Assembly: GCF_013403925.1 (NCBI RefSeq)
Contig: NZ_JABFDJ010000007.1
Location: forward strand, 124,001-188,000
DNA length: 64,000 bases
Origin: Winogradskyella wichelsiae
Lineage (GTDB): Bacteria > Bacteroidota > Bacteroidia > Flavobacteriales > Flavobacteriaceae
Direction: 5' to 3'
Part shown: positions 9,180-16,693 of the stretch, piece by piece
Layout: every line of letters starts with the position of its first letter
How positions within the stretch are numbered: the stretch's first letter is position 1
Translations under genes and position numbers: made by a program
The notes under the pieces: model-generated
Seen by the model: the letters and a program-made list of their open reading frames with translations, nothing else
Told to the model about the DNA's origin: nothing
Database searches by the model: none

Positions 9180-10259
9180 ATGAGCACCAACCAAGTTAAA
9201 TGTAAGAATTGCGAACAACCTTTTGATGATCATTTTAAATTTTGTCCACATTGTGGTCAAAAAGTAAATGATCAATTAACGCTAGGTGTTTTATTTTATA
9301 ATACCATTAATAATTACTTTTCTGTTGATGCTCGAATTTTTAAGAGTTTTATACCATTAATGTTTAAGCCTGGCTTTCTTGCAAAAGAATTTATCAAGGG
9401 CAAGCGTTCTTTATATATGCATCCTGCTCAGATGTATTTGTTTGTTACTATTGTGTTCTTTGCTTTATTTTCTTTTACTGCAAGTAACCAAAGAGATATG
9501 GTTAATAATGAATTGAAAAAAACATTAAAATCAAGTCGTGCTATTATTTCAGACAGTATTAAAGCTAATGAAAGAATAATCATTAAACGTGTTAAAGATT
9601 CTATAGAAAATTCATCGATACGTACTGCGTTAGAAAATAATAAGAAGTATACTGGGATGACGGATAGTCAAATCGATTCGATCTTTTCTCAAGATGATTT
9701 ATTAAAACCTAAATTAGATTTTGAGTTTAACGAAAAAGAACTCGATTCTTTAATAGAAGCTGATGTTAGCGAAAAAGAGATCTATAAAACTATGGGATTG
9801 GATGAAAATCCAGGATGGTTTAAAGCAAAATTGTATTCTCAAGTTTTAAAGTTTTATAAAGCTAGAGATGGCGGTAATATTCTTAAAACCTTTTATGATA
9901 CTTTACCAATTGCCTTGTTCTTTTTACTTCCAATATTCGCCTTTATTTTAAAGTTATTGTTTTTCTTAAAAGGAAGATATTCTCATCACTTAGTATTTAG
10001 CTTATACTATTTTTCATATTTATTTATGACGTTTAGTATTGTTTTAGGTGTTAATTTATTTTGGGATATGCCAGATTTTATAGATTGGTTAATTGTTTTA
10101 TCTACCAATTTGTATCTCTTTTTGGCATTAAGGAATTTCTATAAACAAGGTTGGTTTTTAAGCTTCTTAAAAAATGCAATAGTAACATTTACCTTTATGT
10201 CTATAGTGATACCAACGGCAATAGTTTTAATAGGTTTTATTGCTTTTCTATTTTATTAA
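9180..10259 (+). CDS. DUF3667 domain-containing membrane protein with zinc ribbon
   Basis: The 359-residue product opens with a zinc-ribbon: Cys8, Cys11, Cys22 and Cys25 in the form CKNCEQPF...FCPHCGQK. The following block, LGVLFYNTINNYFSVDARIF and MFKPGFLAKEFIKGKR, is the DUF3667 signature. A hydrophobic segment near residues 81-97, a long charged segment at about 100-230 that probably lies outside the membrane, and three or four more membrane segments to the end complete it. Function is unknown for the family. The stop codon overlaps the stop codon of the convergent gene on the other strand (10256-10259). Confidence 0.85.
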   Translation: MSTNQVKCKNCEQPFDDHFKFCPHCGQKVNDQLTLGVLFYNTINNYFSVDARIFKSFIPLMFKPGFLAKEFIKGKRSLYMHPAQMYLFVTIVFFALFSFTASNQRDMVNNELKKTLKSSRAIISDSIKANERIIIKRVKDSIENSSIRTALENNKKYTGMTDSQIDSIFSQDDLLKPKLDFEFNEKELDSLIEADVSEKEIYKTMGLDENPGWFKAKLYSQVLKFYKARDGGNILKTFYDTLPIALFFLLPIFAFILKLLFFLKGRYSHHLVFSLYYFSYLFMTFSIVLGVNLFWDMPDFIDWLIVLSTNLYLFLALRNFYKQGWFLSFLKNAIVTFTFMSIVIPTAIVLIGFIAFLFY

Positions 10260-10921
10260 TCCTTTAAGGAACCTGCATGCCAAATAGGAATATTTAAAAA
10301 TTCACTTAAAGTTTCTGCATCAGCAATGATAGATTTTAAGTTGCCGTGGTCTACCACATTTTTTCTAGAAGCATCTTCTAGAACTAAGTTTAGTTCAAAA
10401 CTGTTGTAAGAGCTTTCATCAGATTTAATATGTTCGCCAATAAGTTGAATAGCCTTAATAGATTTTAAAGGAATATATGTTTTTGAAGTCGCTATATCTC
10501 TTCTATGAATTTTAGTATTATAAGATTTGTAATAGTAACCTAATTGTTTATCGAAAACTCTTGGCTTGTAAATAGTATAAAACATCGTTGCACCTGCACC
10601 ACCAAAAATGAGTCCTGCAATAAGCAAGATCCAATTAACCTCACTGAGGTCAAAATTGTTTTTAAATAGAGGAAACAAGCCATAAAATAAGATGCCTAAA
10701 CCTACAGCTAGAAAGATAAAGCAAAAAAGAGCAGAACCTATAGACGGTTTATAAAGGTATTTAGAACCTGACTTTTTTATAAGTACATTGGTTTTAAAAC
10801 TAGCACCACCTGGTTTTAAAGGTGAAATTGAAACTTTCGATTTTAGACTATTGCTGGTCTTGTCTGAAGTGTTTTCTCTAGCTTCTATGACTTCATTATT
10901 AAATCCTTTAGGTAAATCCAT
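10256..10921 (-). CDS. Conserved hypothetical membrane protein
   Basis: This 221-residue protein has a charged N-terminus, two membrane segments (about residues 63-86 and 95-116), and a soluble C-terminal domain. In that domain YIPLKSIKAIQLIGE and ELNLVLEDASRKNVVDHGN resemble a PH-like beta fold seen in unnamed membrane proteins of several phyla. Its start lies one base after the uvrA stop, so it is translated from the uvrA transcript or a promoter within uvrA. No link to DNA repair is apparent. Its TAA overlaps the TAA of the convergent DUF3667 gene. Confidence 0.7.
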   Translation of the reverse strand: MDLPKGFNNEVIEARENTSDKTSNSLKSKVSISPLKPGGASFKTNVLIKKSGSKYLYKPSIGSALFCFIFLAVGLGILFYGLFPLFKNNFDLSEVNWILLIAGLIFGGAGATMFYTIYKPRVFDKQLGYYYKSYNTKIHRRDIATSKTYIPLKSIKAIQLIGEHIKSDESSYNSFELNLVLEDASRKNVVDHGNLKSIIADAETLSEFLNIPIWHAGSLKD

Positions 10922-10922
10922 T

Positions 10923-13712
10923 TTATAGTTTCTCTTCTAGATATTTTCCGGTTACGGAATTCTTATCTTTTGCAATCTCTTCGGGTGTTCCGGCAGAAAC
11001 TAATTTCCCTCCATTTTTTCCTCCTTCAGGACCAAGATCAATAATATAATCGGCACATTTTATTAAATCTATATTATGCTCGATCACAATAATTGAATGC
11101 CCTTTTGCTATTAAAGCTTGAAAAGATTTTAATAATTTTTTAATATCATGAAAATGAAGTCCTGTAGTTGGTTCATCAAAAATGAAAAGCGCATTATCGC
11201 TCTTGCTTCCTTTTCCTAAGAAGGTTGCTAACTTAATACGTTGTGCTTCACCACCAGAAAGGGTAGAAGAGGACTGCCCTAAAGTAACGTAGCCTAAACC
11301 AACATCTTGTAAAGGTTGAAGCTTGTTTTTTATTTTTGTTTGGTTATGAATTTCGAAAAATGCAATAGCATCATCAATGGTAAGATTTAAGACATCATCG
11401 ATAGATTTTCCTTCAAACTTAACCTCTAAAACTTCCTTTTTAAAACGTTTACCGCCACAAGTATCGCAAGTTAAATGCACATCTGCCATAAACTGCATTT
11501 CAATAGTAACTTCACCTTCACCTTTACAGGTTTCACAACGTCCGGCATCAACATTAAAACTAAAATGTTTAGCGGCAAAATTTCTAATATTACTTAGTTT
11601 TTGAGATGCAAATAAAGAACGAATATCATCATAAGCCTTAATATAAGTCACAGGATTAGATCTCGACGAGCGACCAATAGGATTTTGATCTACAAATTCT
11701 ACATGCTGTACATTGCTCATGTTTCCTTTCATTTCAGAGAATTGACCGGCTTTATCACTAAAACCTGTCAATTTTTTCTGTATCGCAGGGAAAAGAATCT
11801 TTTTGACTAAAGTACTTTTTCCACTTCCAGAAACTCCGGTGATAACTGTAAGCATATCTAAAGGAAAGGTGACATCAATATTTTGAAGGTTGTTTTCGCG
11901 GGCACCAACAATTTCAATTTTGTATTTAGAAGTTCTTCGTTTTTTAGGCACTTCAATTTCTAAATCACCATTAAGATATTTAGCGGTTAAACTATCTGCA
12001 GCTAAAATCTCTTTAAAATTACCAACAGCAACAACTTCACCTCCTAAGGTTCCGGCTTCCGGTCCTATATCAATAATAGCATCAGCCGCTTTCATAATAT
12101 CTTCGTCATGCTCAACAACGATCACTGTATTTCCTAAATCTCTTAACGATTTTAAAACCTCAATTAAGCGTTCTGTGTCTTTAGGGTGTAAACCAATACT
12201 GGGTTCATCTAAAATATACATAGATCCCACCAAACTACTACCTAAAGAAGTTGCTAGGTTAATACGTTGGCTTTCTCCACCGGATAGAGTGTTCGATTTT
12301 CTGTTTAAGGTAAGGTAATTTAGACCAACATTAGACAGGAATTCTAATCGTGTATTTATTTCTATAAGTAGACGTTTGGCTATTTGTGTATCGTATTCAT
12401 TAAGTTTTAAACCTTTAAAGAATACGGCTAATTCATCTATTGGTAAATCCACTAGGTCTGTAATTGTAGCATCTTCAATTTTTACATAATTGGCTTCTTT
12501 ACGCAAGCGTTTACCTTCACAAACACTACATTTTGTTTTACCTCGGTAGCGCGATAACATAACGCGATTCTGAATTTTATAAGCTTTAGATTCTAGTTCA
12601 GCAAAGAAATCATTTAAGCCTTCAAAATATTGATTTCCTTTCCAAATTAACGCTTTATCAGCATCACTTAATTTAAAATAAGGCTTATGAATGGGGAAAT
12701 CAAATTGGTGTGAGTTATTAACTAATTGATCTCTGTACCAACCCATACTATCTCCTCGCCATGGAAAAATAGCATTTTCAAAAACAGATAAAGCTGTGTT
12801 GGGAATCACTAAATCGTCATCAATACCAATAACGTCCCCATAGCCTTCACATTTAGGACAAGCGCCATAAGGATTATTGAAGCTGAATAAATGCGCATTT
12901 GGTTCTAAAAAGGACATGCCATCCATTTCAAACTTATTATTGAAAAGCATTTGTTTATTGTCTGCTAAAGATTCTATGATACAAGTCCCAATGCCTTCAT
13001 AAAAAGCAGTACCAACAGCATCGGCTAAACGGTTAAGAAAATCTTCATCATTTTTAAAAACAATTCTATCTACAACTAAAAATAAATCATCATCAGTAGT
13101 TATTTCTTGCTTTAAAGCATCGTCAATTCTAACAACCTCACCTTTAACCTTAATACGCGCATATCCTTGTTGTTGTAAGGTTTGAAGTTTGTTTTCTAAC
13201 GTTCTGCCTTCTTCTAAAATAATAGGCGCTAAGAGTAATAGTTTAGAACGTTCTTCAAAGTTAGAGATGTAATTAATAACATCAGAAACTGTATGTTTTT
13301 TAACTTCATTACCAGAGATAGGTGAGTAGGTCTTACCAATTCTGGCAAAAAGTAATTTTAGATAATCATAAATTTCAGTGGTTGTACCCACTGTAGATCG
13401 TGGATTTGTAGAATTTACCTTTTGTTCAATAGCAATAGCAGGAGCAATTCCTTTAATATAATCTACTTTAGGTTTGTTCAGTCGGCCTAAAAACTGACGC
13501 GCATAACTACTCAAACTTTCTACGTAACGCCTTTGTCCTTCGGCATAAAGTGTATCGAAAGCTAAACTAGATTTACCAGAACCCGATAAACCTGTAATAA
13601 CGACCAATTTATTTCTAGGAATAACAACATCAATATTTTTTAAATTATGAAGTTTAGCACCTTTAATAATGATGTTTTCTTTTGGATTAACGTCTAGGTT
13701 GGTAGTGTTCAT
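10923..13712 (-). CDS. uvrA: Excinuclease ABC subunit A
   Basis: At 929 residues this has the full length and domain order of UvrA, the damage-recognition ATPase of nucleotide excision repair. The first Walker A (GLSGSGKSS) is at residues 41-49 and the second (GVSGSGKST) lies a little past residue 600. There are two ABC signatures (LSGGESQRINLA and LSGGEAQRIKLA) and zinc-binding pairs CPKCEGYGD, CSVCEGKR and CETCKGEGE...CDTCGG. The motif RRYVESLSSYARQFLGR after the first Walker A is typical. The ATG at 13712 is preceded by a TAnnTTTG element. Gene order is uvrA then a membrane protein. I see no LexA-type operator. Confidence 0.98.
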   Translation of the reverse strand: MNTTNLDVNPKENIIIKGAKLHNLKNIDVVIPRNKLVVITGLSGSGKSSLAFDTLYAEGQRRYVESLSSYARQFLGRLNKPKVDYIKGIAPAIAIEQKVNSTNPRSTVGTTTEIYDYLKLLFARIGKTYSPISGNEVKKHTVSDVINYISNFEERSKLLLLAPIILEEGRTLENKLQTLQQQGYARIKVKGEVVRIDDALKQEITTDDDLFLVVDRIVFKNDEDFLNRLADAVGTAFYEGIGTCIIESLADNKQMLFNNKFEMDGMSFLEPNAHLFSFNNPYGACPKCEGYGDVIGIDDDLVIPNTALSVFENAIFPWRGDSMGWYRDQLVNNSHQFDFPIHKPYFKLSDADKALIWKGNQYFEGLNDFFAELESKAYKIQNRVMLSRYRGKTKCSVCEGKRLRKEANYVKIEDATITDLVDLPIDELAVFFKGLKLNEYDTQIAKRLLIEINTRLEFLSNVGLNYLTLNRKSNTLSGGESQRINLATSLGSSLVGSMYILDEPSIGLHPKDTERLIEVLKSLRDLGNTVIVVEHDEDIMKAADAIIDIGPEAGTLGGEVVAVGNFKEILAADSLTAKYLNGDLEIEVPKKRRTSKYKIEIVGARENNLQNIDVTFPLDMLTVITGVSGSGKSTLVKKILFPAIQKKLTGFSDKAGQFSEMKGNMSNVQHVEFVDQNPIGRSSRSNPVTYIKAYDDIRSLFASQKLSNIRNFAAKHFSFNVDAGRCETCKGEGEVTIEMQFMADVHLTCDTCGGKRFKKEVLEVKFEGKSIDDVLNLTIDDAIAFFEIHNQTKIKNKLQPLQDVGLGYVTLGQSSSTLSGGEAQRIKLATFLGKGSKSDNALFIFDEPTTGLHFHDIKKLLKSFQALIAKGHSIIVIEHNIDLIKCADYIIDLGPEGGKNGGKLVSAGTPEEIAKDKNSVTGKYLEEKL

Positions 13713-13737
13713 AGGTTTTTTTAGATATCTAAGTTTG

Positions 13738-13745
13738 CAAAGATA
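13738..13745 (-). promoter_or_regulatory. -7 promoter element of uvrA
   Basis: The minus strand reads TATCTTTG, a full TAnnTTTG match, 26 bases before the uvrA ATG. The -33 TTTG is not well conserved. Confidence 0.5.
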
Positions 13746-13920
13746 CTACAATACAAAATAAACTTAGAAATATGAATTGTAATTTGATAGTTAAACAAAC
13801 TATAATTTGTTTCAACACGATAAACTCAATGAGGAAAGGCTCTTTTATTAGAATTCTACCTTAATTTCACCTATAATAGAAGTTTATTATACGATAAATA
13901 GTTAAATTTTCGTATTATTT

Positions 13921-13953
13921 TTTGTTTATTCGGAATGATTGTTGTTATATTTG
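13921..13953 (+). promoter_or_regulatory. Promoter of the ECF sigma factor gene
   Basis: TTTG at 13921-13924 and TATATTTG at 13946-13953 are separated by 21 bases. This is the closest match in the window to the Bacteroidetes housekeeping promoter (TTTG, about 19-21 bases, TAnnTTTG). Transcription would begin near 13958-13960 and leave a leader of about 100 bases. Confidence 0.65.
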
Positions 13954-14018
13954 AATCTATACATTTAAAAAACCATCTGCTTATAGCATAATATTACTTT
14001 AAAGAAATCAGCTAAAAA

Positions 14019-14047
14019 CCCCAACCTAAGTAGGCAACTGCTCGGGG
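14019..14047 (+). promoter_or_regulatory. Structured 5' leader of the ECF sigma gene
   Basis: In the predicted leader, CCCC (14019-14022) can pair with GGGG (14044-14047) and enclose a small CCTA/TAGG hairpin (14025-14028 with 14031-14034). The structure ends 15 bases before the ATG, where it could influence translation. The GC-rich block stands out from its AT-rich surroundings, which suggests it is kept by selection. Confidence 0.4.
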
Positions 14048-14062
14048 ACTAAAGTAATTATT

Positions 14063-14647
14063 ATGAAAAAAGAACTTATCCAAGACGCAGCTTTGGTGAC
14101 TAACTACATTAATGGTGATGAGAATGCGCTTTCAATTTTAATAGTTAGGCATAAACAAAAAATCTACAGTTTTATTTATTCTAAAGTTTACGATAGAGAT
14201 ATCACTGAAGATGTTTTTCAGGATACTTTTATTAAAGTTATAAAAAATTTAAAACGCGGAAAATATAACGAAGAAGGTAAGTTTTTACCTTGGGTGATGC
14301 GTATAGCTCATAATTTGGTAATTGACCATTTTAGAAAAAATAGCCGTATGCCTAAATTTGATAATGCTGGTGAGTTTAGTATTTTTTCAGTTTTAAGTGA
14401 TTCTAGCTTAAATGCTGAAAAAATGATAATTAAAGATCAAGTAGAATCCGATGTAAGACGTATCATTGAAGAATTACCAGAAGACCAAAAACAAGTTCTC
14501 GTTATGCGTATGTATCAGGATATGAGTTTTAAAGAAATATCAGAACGTACAGGAGTTAGTATAAATACAGCTTTAGGAAGAATGCGTTACGCATTAATTA
14601 ATATGCGAAAAGTAATTGATCAGAATAATATTATTTTAACAAATTAA
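14063..14647 (+). CDS. RNA polymerase sigma factor, sigma-70 family (ECF type)
   Basis: The 194-residue protein has the two domains of ECF sigma factors. Region 2 (about residues 25-95) includes DITEDVFQDTFIKVIKNL and the DNA-melting stretch FLPWVMRIAHNLVIDHFRK. Region 4 (about residues 133-187) is a helix-turn-helix LPEDQKQVLVMRMYQDMSFK...SINTALGRMRYAL. There is no adjacent anti-sigma gene or FecR-like partner; instead a 47-residue gene follows 57 bases later. Such stand-alone sigma factors followed by a tiny protein are common in Flavobacteriia. Its regulon is not visible from here. A good promoter and a structured leader precede it. Confidence 0.9.
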   Translation: MKKELIQDAALVTNYINGDENALSILIVRHKQKIYSFIYSKVYDRDITEDVFQDTFIKVIKNLKRGKYNEEGKFLPWVMRIAHNLVIDHFRKNSRMPKFDNAGEFSIFSVLSDSSLNAEKMIIKDQVESDVRRIIEELPEDQKQVLVMRMYQDMSFKEISERTGVSINTALGRMRYALINMRKVIDQNNIILTN

Positions 14648-14704
14648 TGCAATAAAGTAAATAATAGTACGTTTTTGATACATAAGAACTCATAAATAGT
14701 GAAA

Positions 14705-14848
14705 ATGGCAAAAATTTACGCTCATGCTTCTTCAAAGCATAATAATCTACAACCTAAGGATGAAACAATTCGTTTTATTTTGAATTATTCAAAAGCCTTA
14801 AATCTTATAGATTATAATAATTTGGAGTTTGAAGCACTTTTAAATTAA
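14705..14848 (+). CDS. Small conserved protein (47 aa) downstream of the ECF sigma factor
   Basis: ATG at 14705 opens a 48-codon frame: it begins MAKIYAHASSKHNNLQPKDE, continues with a segment RFILNYSKALNLIDY, and ends FEALLN before TAA. I recognise this pattern (SSKHN.LQP....I.F.L.YSKAL) as a small protein found after sigma-factor genes in many Flavobacteriia. It has no membrane segment or signal and could form one short helix. It is followed four bases later by a strong terminator, so sigma gene and small gene form one transcription unit. A regulatory link to the sigma factor is inferred only from position. Confidence 0.8.
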   Translation: MAKIYAHASSKHNNLQPKDETIRFILNYSKALNLIDYNNLEFEALLN

Positions 14849-14852
14849 TTCT

Positions 14853-14888
14853 AAAAAAATCCTGATGTGAAAGCATCAGGATTTTTTA
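14853..14888. terminator. Bidirectional terminator between the sigma operon and the convergent lipoprotein gene
   Basis: AAAAAAATCCTGATG (14853-14867) pairs with CATCAGGATTTTTT (14874-14887) around a 6-base loop, with A tracts on one side and T tracts on the other, so it works for both strands. The stop codon of the minus-strand lipoprotein gene (14878-14876) lies inside the right arm. Confidence 0.9.
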
Positions 14889-15427
14889 GTTAATAGTAAC
14901 TCCTCATAATTCTGAGTTGTTAAGTATTCTTGCTTTAACTCTTTTAGGTATTCAATCGTTTTGTTTTTTAATGGATGCTTGTCTCTCAAACAATTGTTAA
15001 TGTTTTCATCAAAGACGGTTAAAATAATATACCAATGCCCAGTTCGTGTTCCGTAATTGCCTTCAAACAATCGGGAATTACCATTGCTTTCTCTCTTAGC
15101 ATCTACTAAAACGAGTGGTAGATTTACTTTCTCATCAGTACGCTCTGCTTCATGATATGATAAATATAACGTTTGTTTTTCAAGTTGAAAGGGAACATTA
15201 TAGCCAACATCAATATGATTTAATTGATATTTTTTATTGATATAATTGTAGAACTCATCTGCTTCTTTTGAGTCTTTAAAGATGAAGGAGGTTTCTCTTG
15301 ACATATCTTTCTGAAACTTCTTTGCCAGCATTATTTTGTAATCTTGATTTTTAAAACGCGGCGCAATTTTAACAGGGATACATGATGCAAACGTGAATAC
15401 GATGACAATGGCTAATAGTTTTTTCAT
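14876..15427 (-). CDS. Hypothetical lipoprotein
   Basis: The 183-residue product has a lipoprotein signal peptide, MKKLLAIVIVFTFASC, with the lipid-carrying cysteine at residue 16. The mature part is charged, with an early helix DSKEADEFYNYINKKYQL and a beta-rich middle, and ends in a run of Leu/Glu residues. I do not recognise the family. It sits 46 bases downstream of the nth-like gene on the same strand and ends inside a shared terminator. It is probably anchored in the membrane facing the periplasm. Confidence 0.7.
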   Translation of the reverse strand: MKKLLAIVIVFTFASCIPVKIAPRFKNQDYKIMLAKKFQKDMSRETSFIFKDSKEADEFYNYINKKYQLNHIDVGYNVPFQLEKQTLYLSYHEAERTDEKVNLPLVLVDAKRESNGNSRLFEGNYGTRTGHWYIILTVFDENINNCLRDKHPLKNKTIEYLKELKQEYLTTQNYEELLLTKKS

Positions 15428-15473
15428 GGATTGATGGTTTTTATAAGAGCTTCAAAAATTGTTCCAAGTTGCT

Positions 15474-16130
15474 CTATTTCTTCTTTTTATAATAATCGTC
15501 TAAAACCGTTTTACGACCTATGGTTTTTGTTATGATATCTTTTTCCATATCCCAACCACGAGCGGGTGAATATTCTCTACCATACCAAATCATTTGAAGG
15601 TGTAGATCATTCCAAAGGGCTTCAGGAAACATACGCTTTGCGTCTTTTTCGGTTTGTACTACATTTTTACCATTAGTTAAATTCCAACGGTACATTAAAC
15701 GATGAATATGAGTATCTACAGGAAATGCAGGAATGCCAAAGGCTTGAGATAAGACTACAGCAGCTGTTTTGTGACCTACCGCAGGTAATTCTTCTAAAGC
15801 TTCATAGGTTTTTGGTACTTCACCGTGATGTTTATCAATTAAAATATGCGATAAGCCATATATGCCTTTGCTTTTCATTGGTGATAACCCTACAGGTTTT
15901 ATTATTTCTCTAATTTCTTCAACACTCAGCTTAATCATGTCATAAGGGTTATCTGCCCGTTCAAATAATAAGGGAGTAATTTGATTAACACGCACATCTG
16001 TACTCTGCGCAGACATCAATACAGCGATCAATAAAGTGTAAGGGTCTTTATGGTCTAATGGAATCGGAATTTCAGGATAAAGTTCCTTTAACGTATTTAT
16101 AACAAAGTCTACCTTTTCTTGTTTAGTCAT
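15474..16130 (-). CDS. nth: Endonuclease III-like DNA glycosylase/AP lyase lacking the Fe-S cluster
   Basis: The 218-residue protein has the endonuclease III fold: a helix-hairpin-helix LEELPAVGHKTAAVVLSQ with catalytic Lys121, and the VDTHIHR motif with catalytic Asp139. It should excise oxidised pyrimidines and cut the abasic site. Normal Nth proteins hold a 4Fe-4S cluster through four cysteines in a C-x6-C-x2-C-x5-C loop after the HGR/YGR motif. Here the loop (YGREYSPARGWDMEKDIIT) has none of them, and the whole protein contains no cysteine. The active site is intact, so it is probably a working, cluster-free variant. It is divergent from bcp with only 37 bases between the starts. Confidence 0.88.
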   Translation of the reverse strand: MTKQEKVDFVINTLKELYPEIPIPLDHKDPYTLLIAVLMSAQSTDVRVNQITPLLFERADNPYDMIKLSVEEIREIIKPVGLSPMKSKGIYGLSHILIDKHHGEVPKTYEALEELPAVGHKTAAVVLSQAFGIPAFPVDTHIHRLMYRWNLTNGKNVVQTEKDAKRMFPEALWNDLHLQMIWYGREYSPARGWDMEKDIITKTIGRKTVLDDYYKKKK

Positions 16131-16167
16131 TTCATCGTATTTTTACAGAAAGACAAATTTAAGCATT

Positions 16168-16623
16168 ATGACGCATTTAAAAGTAGGAGATAAGGCTCCA
16201 GATTTTTCAGCATTAGATGAACAAGGAAATACAATCTCACTCTCGGATTATAAAGGAAAAAAATTAGTGGTTTTCTTTTACCCTAAAGCAAGTACTCCAG
16301 GTTGTACAGCAGAAGCTTGTAATTTAAATGACAATTATGAACGTTTTAAAGCGCAAGGTTATGAGATTTTAGGTGTTAGTGCAGATACTGCAAAAAGACA
16401 ATCTAACTTTAAGAATAAATACGATTTTCAATATCCTTTATTAGCAGACGAAGATAAAGCTGTTATTGAAGCCTTTGGTGTTTGGGGGCCTAAGAAGTTT
16501 ATGGGAAAAGAATATGATGGTATTCATAGAACCACTTTTATTATTGACCAAGGTGGTGTAATAACAGATATTATAGCTAAAGTGAAAACCAAAGCGCATA
16601 CAGATCAGATATTAACGGAATAG
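16168..16623 (+). CDS. bcp: Thioredoxin-dependent thiol peroxidase (Bcp/PrxQ peroxiredoxin)
   Basis: The 151-residue protein has the AhpC/TSA fold. The peroxidatic cysteine Cys46 lies in PKASTPGCTAEACN, and the resolving Cys51 is five residues later, the PrxQ/Bcp arrangement. It reduces peroxides in the cytoplasm using thioredoxin. The start follows a very short space shared with the divergent nth gene, so an oxidative-damage pairing is plausible: one gene removes the oxidant and the other repairs oxidised bases. A perfect hairpin terminator follows 14 bases after the stop. Confidence 0.95.
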   Translation: MTHLKVGDKAPDFSALDEQGNTISLSDYKGKKLVVFFYPKASTPGCTAEACNLNDNYERFKAQGYEILGVSADTAKRQSNFKNKYDFQYPLLADEDKAVIEAFGVWGPKKFMGKEYDGIHRTTFIIDQGGVITDIIAKVKTKAHTDQILTE

Positions 16624-16637
16624 TGTTTGTTAATCAC

Positions 16638-16679
16638 AAAAAAAAGCGATTATTGAAGCTTCAATAATCGCTTTTTTTA
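16638..16679. terminator. Bidirectional terminator after bcp
   Basis: The sequence is an almost perfect palindrome: AAAAAAAGCGATTATTGA pairs with TCAATAATCGCTTTTTTT around AGCT. It serves bcp on the plus strand and the gene at 16694 on the minus strand. Confidence 0.92.
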
Positions 16680-16693
16680 TATATGATATAATT

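Larger units (their letters stand above)
13713..14062. other. Divergent intergenic region between uvrA and the ECF sigma gene
   Basis: These 350 bases hold no reading frame I would call. Near uvrA there is a minus-strand TAnnTTTG box (13745-13738). Near the sigma gene there is a good plus-strand promoter (13921-13953) and a structured leader (14019-14047). The middle part, about 13760-13910, shows nothing I recognise. Confidence 0.6.
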
